Of a stretch of DNA of 64,000 nt, positions 9,171 to 16,074 are shown piece by piece. The first letter of the stretch is position 1, and each line of letters opens with the position of its first letter. The stretch is from positions 38,368 through 102,367 of the forward strand of contig JAJEHX010000012.1 of NCBI GenBank assembly GCA_022823465.1, given 5' to 3'. Both the position numbers and the translations under genes were made by a program. The notes below the pieces were generated by a model, which saw nothing but the letters and a program-made list of their open reading frames with translations, did no database searches and had not been told where the DNA came from. This stretch comes from Candidatus Latescibacterota bacterium. GTDB lineage: Bacteria > JAAXHH01.

Positions 9171-10040
9171 ATGTTTACGCTCGCGTACAGAGTCCTTGCC
9201 GCTGTCACCGTACTCACCTTGCTGCCTGGCGATCTGACGGGTTCTCCCGGGGACGCCTTCGCCAAGGTCAGGCATTACGCTAAAACAGTCGCCTTCGAAC
9301 CGGGCGGCCACCTGGACATAAAAACCGGCAGGGGCAGCCTTGAACTGTCGTCATGGGACCGTAACGAGGTGGAGATCGTCGCCCGTATCGAGTCGCCCTT
9401 CGATATCAACCCCGAATACGCAAGTGAGATCGTAACGGCGCTGCGAATCGAAGTGGAGGGATCCGGCCGATCGTTGCGGATACGGTCCGACTACGACGAA
9501 ATCCCCGCCTACAAACGCTGGTTCATCAGTATCCGGCACCTCCCCTACGTCCACTACGAAATCCGAACGCCGCGCCGTATCCATCTGGCGCTGGACGTCC
9601 GCCATACAGATACGAGGATCGAGGACGTGGAAGGCGCGATTCGTGTCCATGCGCATTACAGCGAGGTAACGGGCACGGACTGGACGGGTCCGGTGCGCCT
9701 CGACATGGATCATGGCATGCTTCGGCTGTCGGAACTGGAAGGCACCGTCGAACTGGACGCGAAACACGCGGACGTACGCATGGAAGCAACGCGACTCAGC
9801 GGCGATACGCGGATACGCGCGCACCGTGGCCTGACGGAACTGTACCTGCCCCGCTATCAGGGACTCGACCTCTACTCCGATGTCAGCCACCAGAGCGAAC
9901 TGGATTCCGAATTCGAGATATCGACCCGGGTTTTCAGGCATGAAGAAGGCATCATAGCCGGCACGATCAACGGGGGCGGCTCATTGCTCGAACTCCGCGG
10001 CGACCACACCAGATTCCAATTGAGAAAGCGCGATCCCTAA
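9171..10040 (+). CDS. exported DUF4097-like beta-helix protein
   Basis: 289 residues from the ATG at 9171, chosen because GGGGAGG lies just upstream and the N-terminus then reads as a signal peptide (MFTLAYRVLAAVTVLTLLPG). The rest is a regular series of short beta strands with motifs such as GHLDIKTGRGSLELSSWD and LDMDHGMLRLSELEG. This is the pattern of the putative adhesin/DUF4097 right-handed beta-helix family, whose role is unknown. It stands alone. Starts at 9099 or 9156 are possible but would hide the signal peptide behind a polar extension. Confidence 0.65.
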   Translation: MFTLAYRVLAAVTVLTLLPGDLTGSPGDAFAKVRHYAKTVAFEPGGHLDIKTGRGSLELSSWDRNEVEIVARIESPFDINPEYASEIVTALRIEVEGSGRSLRIRSDYDEIPAYKRWFISIRHLPYVHYEIRTPRRIHLALDVRHTDTRIEDVEGAIRVHAHYSEVTGTDWTGPVRLDMDHGMLRLSELEGTVELDAKHADVRMEATRLSGDTRIRAHRGLTELYLPRYQGLDLYSDVSHQSELDSEFEISTRVFRHEEGIIAGTINGGGSLLELRGDHTRFQLRKRDP

Positions 10041-10149
10041 TCCGGTTGCGACGTACGCGCCGCTTACCCGACTCGCCTTGAAAATCATCCGCTGATATCC
10101 ACGCCGGATCACACCACTCTTCCTTCACAACCCGCCCGTCCGCCGTTCC

Positions 10150-10195
10150 GGTACAAGGTCCGGGCGGTCCGGGCGGTCTGGGCGGTCTGGATACG
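10150..10195 (+). repeat. 9-bp minisatellite (GGGCGGTCY)
   Basis: Units GGGCGGTCC and GGGCGGTCT are repeated in intergenic DNA, preceded by a related TCCGGTACAAGGTCC stretch. It belongs to the same core family as the arrays at 6290, 7141 and 7678. Confidence 0.8.
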
Positions 10196-10287
10196 TCATG
10201 TCCGCGGTGCAGCGGTGTATATGTCCGCTGCGCTGCGGGGTATTGCGACCTATTGCGGCCCTGGCGGCGCGATCCGCGGTATAATCA

Positions 10288-10317
10288 TTGACAATGCCGC
10301 CGGTGTTACATCATAAT
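10288..10317 (+). promoter_or_regulatory. sigma70-type promoter for the zinc-ribbon/tsaD unit
   Basis: TTGACA (10288-10293), an 18-nt spacer, CATAAT (10312-10317). It lies about 70 nt upstream of the first gene of the unit. Confidence 0.55.
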
Positions 10318-10388
10318 CTGAAAACCAAAACGCGGTACATGGCCTTCGTTTCATCGAGTCAACCCCTGGGACGGGAGAAGCATTCGCT

Positions 10389-10580
10389 ATGGATTTGACT
10401 TTTCCGTTGTGTCAGAAATGCGAGGAGGGCGTGTTGATTCCGCTCTCCGACTATGGCCGGGACGGCGCGACGATCGAGTACAAGGCCTGGGCGTGTACCA
10501 ATCCGGAATGTGGTTTCAACATTCGCATCGACAACGGCGATATCAGTTACGGAAGACCCATGGCGCAGTCTCATAAGTGA
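10389..10580 (+). CDS. small zinc-ribbon-like protein
   Basis: 63 residues. Two cysteine pairs, CQKC at residues 8-11 and CTNPEC at 36-41, are spaced as in a zinc ribbon, followed by a GFNIRIDNG strand. No family is recognised. It is 15 nt upstream of tsaD and preceded by GGGAG and a promoter-like sequence, so it is probably the first gene of a tsaD transcription unit. Such ribbons often bind nucleic acid or act as small assembly factors, but no function can be stated. Confidence 0.7.
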   Translation: MDLTFPLCQKCEEGVLIPLSDYGRDGATIEYKAWACTNPECGFNIRIDNGDISYGRPMAQSHK

Positions 10581-10595
10581 GCAGATGGGGGTGCC

Positions 10596-11633
10596 GTGCT
10601 CATCCTCGGAATCGATACTTCCTGTGACGAAACCGCGGCCGCCGTCGTGCGCGACGAGACGACCGTCCAGTCCAACGTCATTTCCTCGCAGGGCATACAC
10701 CAGGAGTATGGAGGCGTCGTACCGGAACTGGCCTCCCGGGCGCATCTGACCCTGCTTCTGCCCGCCATCGAATCCGCCCTGCAACAGGCTTCCTGCGAAC
10801 CGGACGACCTGGATGCCCTTGCCGTGACCTATGGCCCCGGACTCTCGGGATGCCTGCTGATCGGACTTTCCACGGTCAAATCCATCGCGCTGGCGCTCGA
10901 CAAGCCGCTGGTAGGCGTGAACCACATCGAAGGCCATGTGTTCGCCGGACGCCTGGCGGGCACCCGCCTCGACCCGCCTTTCATCGCGCTCGTCGTTTCC
11001 GGGGGCCACACCCAGCTTGTGCACGTCGAGGACTGGGGCCGGTACCGCATCCTGGGCAATACCCGCGATGACGCGGCCGGCGAGGCCTTCGACAAGGTTG
11101 CCAGGTTGATGAGGATCGGGTATCCAGGCGGCCCGGTCATCGACCGGCTGTCGCGGAACGGCGATCCGGAGTTCCTGGACTTTCCCCGGACGTACCTTGA
11201 CCCGCAGGGTTTCGAGTTCAGCTTCAGCGGCCTCAAGAACGCGGTGCGTATGTACCTGTCGAAGCGATCCGAAGACGAAATAGACCGCGACCAGGCCCAT
11301 ATCGCCGCCGCCTTCCAGGAAGCCGTCGTAGACGTCCTGGTAGACAAGTCCACCGCCGCGGCGTTGGCCGCGGGCGCAGATACCATATTGATCACGGGCG
11401 GGGTGGCCTGCAACAGCCGCCTGCGCGAGCGGATGACCGTAAAGGGCGCAGAGCGGGGCATCGACGTGGTCTATCCCCCGCCCATCCTGTGTACGGACAA
11501 CGGCGCCATGATCGCGGCGGCCGGCGCCTATCGTTTCAGGATGGGGCAACGGGACGGCCTGTCGCTTTCCGTCCATCCCCGCGCGCGCCTGTGCGGCTCG
11601 AACGGCTCAAACGGCTCGAAGGGGGCCGACTGA
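10596..11633 (+). CDS. tsaD: tRNA N6-adenosine threonylcarbamoyltransferase
   Basis: 345 residues with a GTG start. TsaD transfers the threonylcarbamoyl group to A37 of ANN-decoding tRNAs with TsaB and TsaE. Family landmarks are GIDTSCDETAAAVV at the N-terminus, the metal-binding HIEGH (His110, His114), SGGHTQLV, DDAAGEAFDKVAR, FSFSGLKNAV, GGVACN and CTDNGAMIA. The C-terminus ends in GSNGSNGSKG, encoded by a 9-bp repeat and absent from ordinary TsaD. An out-of-frame ATG at 10585 is not the start. Confidence 0.96.
   Translation: MLILGIDTSCDETAAAVVRDETTVQSNVISSQGIHQEYGGVVPELASRAHLTLLLPAIESALQQASCEPDDLDALAVTYGPGLSGCLLIGLSTVKSIALALDKPLVGVNHIEGHVFAGRLAGTRLDPPFIALVVSGGHTQLVHVEDWGRYRILGNTRDDAAGEAFDKVARLMRIGYPGGPVIDRLSRNGDPEFLDFPRTYLDPQGFEFSFSGLKNAVRMYLSKRSEDEIDRDQAHIAAAFQEAVVDVLVDKSTAAALAAGADTILITGGVACNSRLRERMTVKGAERGIDVVYPPPILCTDNGAMIAAAGAYRFRMGQRDGLSLSVHPRARLCGSNGSNGSKGAD
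11592..11627 (+). repeat. 9-bp repeat encoding the TsaD tail
   Basis: GGCTCGAAC, GGCTCAAAC and GGCTCGAAG in tandem encode Gly-Ser-Asn/Lys triplets just before the tsaD stop. The period equals that of the GGWCC arrays but the unit sequence differs. Confidence 0.75.
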
Positions 11634-11691
11634 CCGGGAGTTTACGATTCCGGTCGAATCGGAAGACATTTCGGAGACCGTGATACCTGCC

Positions 11692-13005
11692 ATGAACCGG
11701 TTAGCGTCCTATTTCAGATTTGACGAATTGAACACGAACTGGCGCGCCGAAGCGACCGGCGGTTTGACCACGTTCATGACGATGGCCTACATCGTTGTGG
11801 TGAACCCGGGCATACTCTCGGAAGCGATGGGCGAAGCGCTTTTCGGGGAACTGCTTTTTGTGACGTGCGTATCCGCGGCGGCCGGCACGTTGTTGATGGC
11901 GCTTCTGGCGAACTATCCCTTTGCCCTGGCGCCCGGCATGGGCCTCAACGCCTTTTTTACCTATACGATTGTGCTCGGGATGGGCGTGGACTGGCGTGTT
12001 GCCCTCGCCGTGGTGCTGGCCTCGGGGCTCCTGTTCCTTTTGCTCACGGTGCTGCGGGTGCGGGAGGCGATCATTACGGCGGTTCCGGGACCGCTGAAAC
12101 GCGCGACGGCTGCAGGTATCGGGCTCTTCATCGCTTTTGTCGGACTAAGGAACGCGGGCATCATCGTGGACAATCCGGCCACGCTGGTCGGCCTGGGCGA
12201 CGTACGCTCCTGGACGGCGGCGCTTACGCTGGCCGGACTGCTGGGCACCGCCGTGATGCTTGCGCGGGGAATCCGCGGGGCGATCCTGCTGGGCGTCGCC
12301 GGCGTCGCGCTGCTCGCCATGATTGTCGGAGTGGCGCCGTGGCCGTCCGGTGTGGTCAGCTTACCCGTCTGGCCCGCAAGCCTCTTCGGCGAAGCCGTGG
12401 TCAACCTGCCTTTGATGCTGGAATCGGCCATGCTGCATCTCGTGTTCGCCTTTCTGTTTGTAGACCTCTTCGATACCATGGGCACGCTGGTCGGGCTGTC
12501 GGAACGTTCGGGATACCTGGACGCCCAGGGCCGGCTGCCCCGGGCCAACCGCGCCCTGCTTGCGGATTCCTTCGGGACGGTTTTCGGCAGTGTTTGGGGC
12601 TCGTCGACCGTGACGACCTATATCGAAAGCGCGACGGGGATATCGTCGGGCGCGCGATCGGGATTCGCCGGCCTGGTTGTCGCCGTCCTGTTCCTCGGCG
12701 CCCTGTTTCTGACGCCCCTGGTGGAGTCGATTCCGGTCTTTGCCACCGCGCCCGCCCTGGTCGTCACGGGTGTGCTTATGATGGCCTCGGCCGCGCAGGT
12801 CAAGTGGAGCGACGCCTCGGAGGCGGTCCCCGTCTTCCTGACGCTGGTCGCGATTCCGTTGACTTTCAGCATTGCCGACGGCCTGGCCGTCGGATTCGTC
12901 GCCTATCCGGTCATAAAGCGACTGAGCGGCAGGGGAGGCGAAGTGCATCCGCTCGTCGACGTGCTGGCCCTTGTCTTTATCGCACGGTACGTATTCTTGA
13001 CGTGA
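11692..13005 (+). CDS. NCS2/AzgA-family purine permease
   Basis: 437 residues from the ATG at 11692; GTG at 11680 (GGAG 3 nt upstream) is an alternative start. It is a polytopic membrane protein of about 12-14 helices. The N-terminal motif RAEATGGLTTFMTMAYIVVVNP is diagnostic of the AzgA-like branch of nucleobase:cation symporter-2, and FVDLFDTMGTLVGLSE and SSTVTTYIESATGISSGARSG carry the conserved substrate-site residues. Homologues import adenine, guanine or hypoxanthine with protons. Which base this one carries cannot be read from the sequence. It lies about 60 nt after tsaD. Confidence 0.88.
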   Translation: MNRLASYFRFDELNTNWRAEATGGLTTFMTMAYIVVVNPGILSEAMGEALFGELLFVTCVSAAAGTLLMALLANYPFALAPGMGLNAFFTYTIVLGMGVDWRVALAVVLASGLLFLLLTVLRVREAIITAVPGPLKRATAAGIGLFIAFVGLRNAGIIVDNPATLVGLGDVRSWTAALTLAGLLGTAVMLARGIRGAILLGVAGVALLAMIVGVAPWPSGVVSLPVWPASLFGEAVVNLPLMLESAMLHLVFAFLFVDLFDTMGTLVGLSERSGYLDAQGRLPRANRALLADSFGTVFGSVWGSSTVTTYIESATGISSGARSGFAGLVVAVLFLGALFLTPLVESIPVFATAPALVVTGVLMMASAAQVKWSDASEAVPVFLTLVAIPLTFSIADGLAVGFVAYPVIKRLSGRGGEVHPLVDVLALVFIARYVFLT

Positions 13006-13070
13006 GTGCTCGACTACAGGCCCGTATCACCGGCCTCCAATCGCCACCAGATATCGCAGGGAGGATCATC

Positions 13071-15905
13071 ATGCGAATCACCAGTGTTGTTTTGCTTCTA
13101 CTGTTCAGCGTATGGCCCGTGGCGGCCCAGGAAACCGGCGGCCTGTCGGGCAAGGTGGCAGCCGAAGACGGGACGGCGTTACTCGGCGCCAACATCGTCG
13201 TCAGGGGGACCGCTACCGAAGCACTGCGGGGAACGACGACCGACGGAGATGGGGCGTACCGTATCGATGGCCTGCCGCCGGGCGACTACGAGGTCACAGC
13301 GTCCTATCTCGGCTACGAATCGGTCACCATGGCCGGCGTGGCAGTCCGAGCCGGTGAAACCACGAGGCTGGACGTCGGCCTTGCGGCTACGACGCTGATC
13401 GGCCAGCAGGTCGTGGTTTCCGCGTCGCGCAAACAGGAGAAGCTGCTCGACGCGCCGGCTTCCATATCCGTGGTCGAACTGGACGAGATCATGAACCGGC
13501 CGGCCCTGTCGGCAACCGACTATATAAAGGACCTGGCCGGCGTGGACCAGGCCAAGGTGGGCGTTTCTCAGAGCTCCACCGTGATCCGGGGATTCAACCG
13601 CACGTTTACCGGATCCCTCCTGCAGATGGTGGACAACCGGATCGCGCGCATCGCCTCGCTCCGGCTCAACATGGGCAGTTCCATTCCCCTTACGAGCGAG
13701 GACATACAGCGCATCGAGGTCGTCCGCGGGCCGGGTTCCGCCCTTTACGGCCCTAACAGCGCCAATGGGGTCATGCACATCGTGACCCGTTCACCCATCG
13801 GTTCGGAGGGCAACGCGTTTTCCCTGTACGGCGGCGAGCGCAGTATGCGCAAAGCGACCTTTCGGCACGCCAGCAGCGTCGATGGTAAAATAGGATTCAA
13901 GGTTTCGGGCGAGTACTCGAAAGCCCGAGAATGGGAATACGAAGACCCCGCGGAGGTCATTCCACGGGACAACGACAACGAACGCCTGCTCGGGGAGATC
14001 CGGATTGACCTTCGTCCGACCGACGACCTGTCCATCATCGGATCGGCCGGATATTCCCGGATCAAAGCCATCCAGATGACCGGGCAGGGCGCGGCCCAGG
14101 CCGTCGACTGGTCTACCCGGTTCTTTCAGGCCCGCTCGCAGTACAAGGGGTGGTTCGCGCAGATCTTTCTCAACATGAACGACGCGGGCGATACCAAGCT
14201 CCTCCGGACCACCCAGCCGATCGTGGATACCTCGAGATTGACCGTGATGCAGCTTCAGCACAATTTCGGGCTGGGCGACCGGCAGCAGTTCACCTATGGA
14301 GCGGACGTGTTGCTGACCCGGCCCAACACCGGGAATACGACCCACGGCCAATTCGAAGACAACGACAATCTGGACGAATACGGGTTGTACCTGCAAAGCG
14401 AGACTAACCTGAACGACCAGGTCAGCCTGATGCTGGCCGGCCGGCTGGACAATCACAGCAAGATCGAAGACCCGGTATTCTCGCCCCGGGCGGCCCTGGT
14501 AATCAAGCCCTCGACGGAGAGTACGCTCAGGCTGACGTACAACCGGGCGTTTGGCACGCCCAGTTCGGTGCATTACTTTCTCGATCTGATAGCGGGTTCC
14601 GACCCCTTCGGTCTGGGCATGAATTTCGCCCCGTTGGGTTTGGGACCGGACCGCACCATCGATCTGCGCACGCAGGGCGTCAACTCGCAGTTCACGTTCC
14701 GGCGGGGAGACAACGGCCTGCCCATGTACCGTTCGCCTTTTGCCCCGGTGGCGGGACTGCCCGCGGACACGTACCTCCCCATGAACGACCCGGCGAGCAC
14801 CAATCTCCTCTGGGGCGTGGCCCGCGGGGCCGTGCTGGCTCAGCTTACGCCACAACTCCAGGCGCTGGCGACCCCCCTCATCACGCAACTGTTGATCGCG
14901 CGTGGCCTCCCGGCCGAAACGGCCGCGCAATTGGCGGGTCAGCAGGCGACCCAACTGGCCGCCGCGTTCCCGGGCGTCATTCCGTCCGCGCTGCCGGGAC
15001 TCACGAATTCCCTGGGCGTACTCGACACGGGTACGGGTACGTTCAACCCGGTCGCTCCGTCCTCGGTCAGGGACGTGGACCCGATGAGACCGTCCATCAC
15101 CGAGACGTTCGAAGTGGGTTACAAGGGTGTCGTCGGCAACAGGCTGGTGCTGACCGCGGACTTCTATCGCAACAAGATCCACGACTTCATCAGTTCCATA
15201 CACATCGTGACCCCCAACGTGTTCCTCGATCCCGGTCCGCTGGCCACGGCCCTGGGAGCCGGCATCGCGCAGCAGCTGGCCGACCCGGCGAACGCGCAAC
15301 TTGCCCAGGTCGCCGCGGCGCTCGACGATCCCGCACTGGGCCTGGGCGGCAACGGGAATGGATCGCCAGTGGACGAACTGGCGGGGATCTTCGTGAGCAC
15401 GGCGGCCATGATACCCTTCGGCACGGTGACTCCGGAGGAGGCCTCGGACCCCAATGCCGTGATGCTGACCTACCGCAACTTCGGAGAAGTTTCGTACTAC
15501 GGAGCGGACATCGGATTCTCGTTCTATCCCAGTGACGTGTGGAACCTGTCGGGAAGTTACTCCTATATCAACACGAACCTCTTCGAGAACGTGGACGGCA
15601 TCGACGACATACCTTTGAACGCGCCGCGTCACAAGTTGTCCCTGGCGTTGGGCCTGAAGCCGCCCGGCACGCCGCTCAATCTCGGCGCGCGCATGCGTTA
15701 CCGCGGCGATTTTGAAATGGCCGACGGCGTCTACGTCGGTGACGTGGAATCCCATGCCGTCGTGGACGTGAGCGCTTCCTATGAATTTTCGAAGGTCACG
15801 TTGAGCGTGGAGGCCAGCAATCTGCTCAACAAGGAGTACCAGGCCTTCGTCGGGGCGCCGATGATCGGGCGCCTGGTCATGGCGGGTCTGGCGGTGCGTT
15901 TCTGA
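13071..15905 (+). CDS. TonB-dependent receptor, paralogue 1
   Basis: 944 residues from the ATG at 13071 (AGGGAGG upstream); a frame extending upstream to 11865 runs antiparallel to nothing useful and shadows the permease. Signal peptide to about VAAQ, a carboxypeptidase-regulatory-like beta-sandwich (about 24-110; LLGANIVVRG, YEVTASYLGYES), TonB-box-like region, plug (about 120-250) with SVVELDEI, STVIRGFN, RIEVVRGPGSALYGPNSANG, then a 22-strand-type barrel ending GLAVRF. An Ala/Gln/Leu-rich insertion near residues 585-640 (QLLIARGLPAETAAQLAG) interrupts the barrel. The ligand is unknown. It sits in tandem with a close paralogue. Confidence 0.93.
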   Translation: MRITSVVLLLLFSVWPVAAQETGGLSGKVAAEDGTALLGANIVVRGTATEALRGTTTDGDGAYRIDGLPPGDYEVTASYLGYESVTMAGVAVRAGETTRLDVGLAATTLIGQQVVVSASRKQEKLLDAPASISVVELDEIMNRPALSATDYIKDLAGVDQAKVGVSQSSTVIRGFNRTFTGSLLQMVDNRIARIASLRLNMGSSIPLTSEDIQRIEVVRGPGSALYGPNSANGVMHIVTRSPIGSEGNAFSLYGGERSMRKATFRHASSVDGKIGFKVSGEYSKAREWEYEDPAEVIPRDNDNERLLGEIRIDLRPTDDLSIIGSAGYSRIKAIQMTGQGAAQAVDWSTRFFQARSQYKGWFAQIFLNMNDAGDTKLLRTTQPIVDTSRLTVMQLQHNFGLGDRQQFTYGADVLLTRPNTGNTTHGQFEDNDNLDEYGLYLQSETNLNDQVSLMLAGRLDNHSKIEDPVFSPRAALVIKPSTESTLRLTYNRAFGTPSSVHYFLDLIAGSDPFGLGMNFAPLGLGPDRTIDLRTQGVNSQFTFRRGDNGLPMYRSPFAPVAGLPADTYLPMNDPASTNLLWGVARGAVLAQLTPQLQALATPLITQLLIARGLPAETAAQLAGQQATQLAAAFPGVIPSALPGLTNSLGVLDTGTGTFNPVAPSSVRDVDPMRPSITETFEVGYKGVVGNRLVLTADFYRNKIHDFISSIHIVTPNVFLDPGPLATALGAGIAQQLADPANAQLAQVAAALDDPALGLGGNGNGSPVDELAGIFVSTAAMIPFGTVTPEEASDPNAVMLTYRNFGEVSYYGADIGFSFYPSDVWNLSGSYSYINTNLFENVDGIDDIPLNAPRHKLSLALGLKPPGTPLNLGARMRYRGDFEMADGVYVGDVESHAVVDVSASYEFSKVTLSVEASNLLNKEYQAFVGAPMIGRLVMAGLAVRF

Positions 15906-15927
15906 GGGACTGGCCGGTTAAAACCGC

Positions 15928-15955
15928 TTGACAAATCGGCATATGTTCATATTCT
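15928..15955 (+). promoter_or_regulatory. candidate promoter for TonB receptor 2
   Basis: TTGACA (15928-15933), 16-nt spacer, TATTCT (15950-15955) in an AT-rich stretch that stands out from the surroundings. About 120 nt of leader would precede the gene. Confidence 0.5.
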
Positions 15956-16074
15956 ATAAGTAATTATGTAACATGAACTCATCGATCGCGCCGACGCGAA
16001 ATCCAGATCGAAATCGTGTCGGCGCCGGATCCCTGCTTTCTCACGACGCATGCATATGGGAAGGAACCGTCCAG

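Larger units (their letters stand above)
10041..10388. other. 348-bp intergenic region with repeat and promoter
   Basis: It contains a 9-bp repeat array (10150-10195), a G/C-rich stretch, and a promoter-like pair just before the zinc-ribbon gene. No coding frame with support was seen. Confidence 0.7.

Noticed and set aside
11865..13070. Upstream in-frame extension of TonB receptor 1
   Set aside because: It overlaps the permease in another frame and lies before the AGGGAGG site and signal peptide at 13071.
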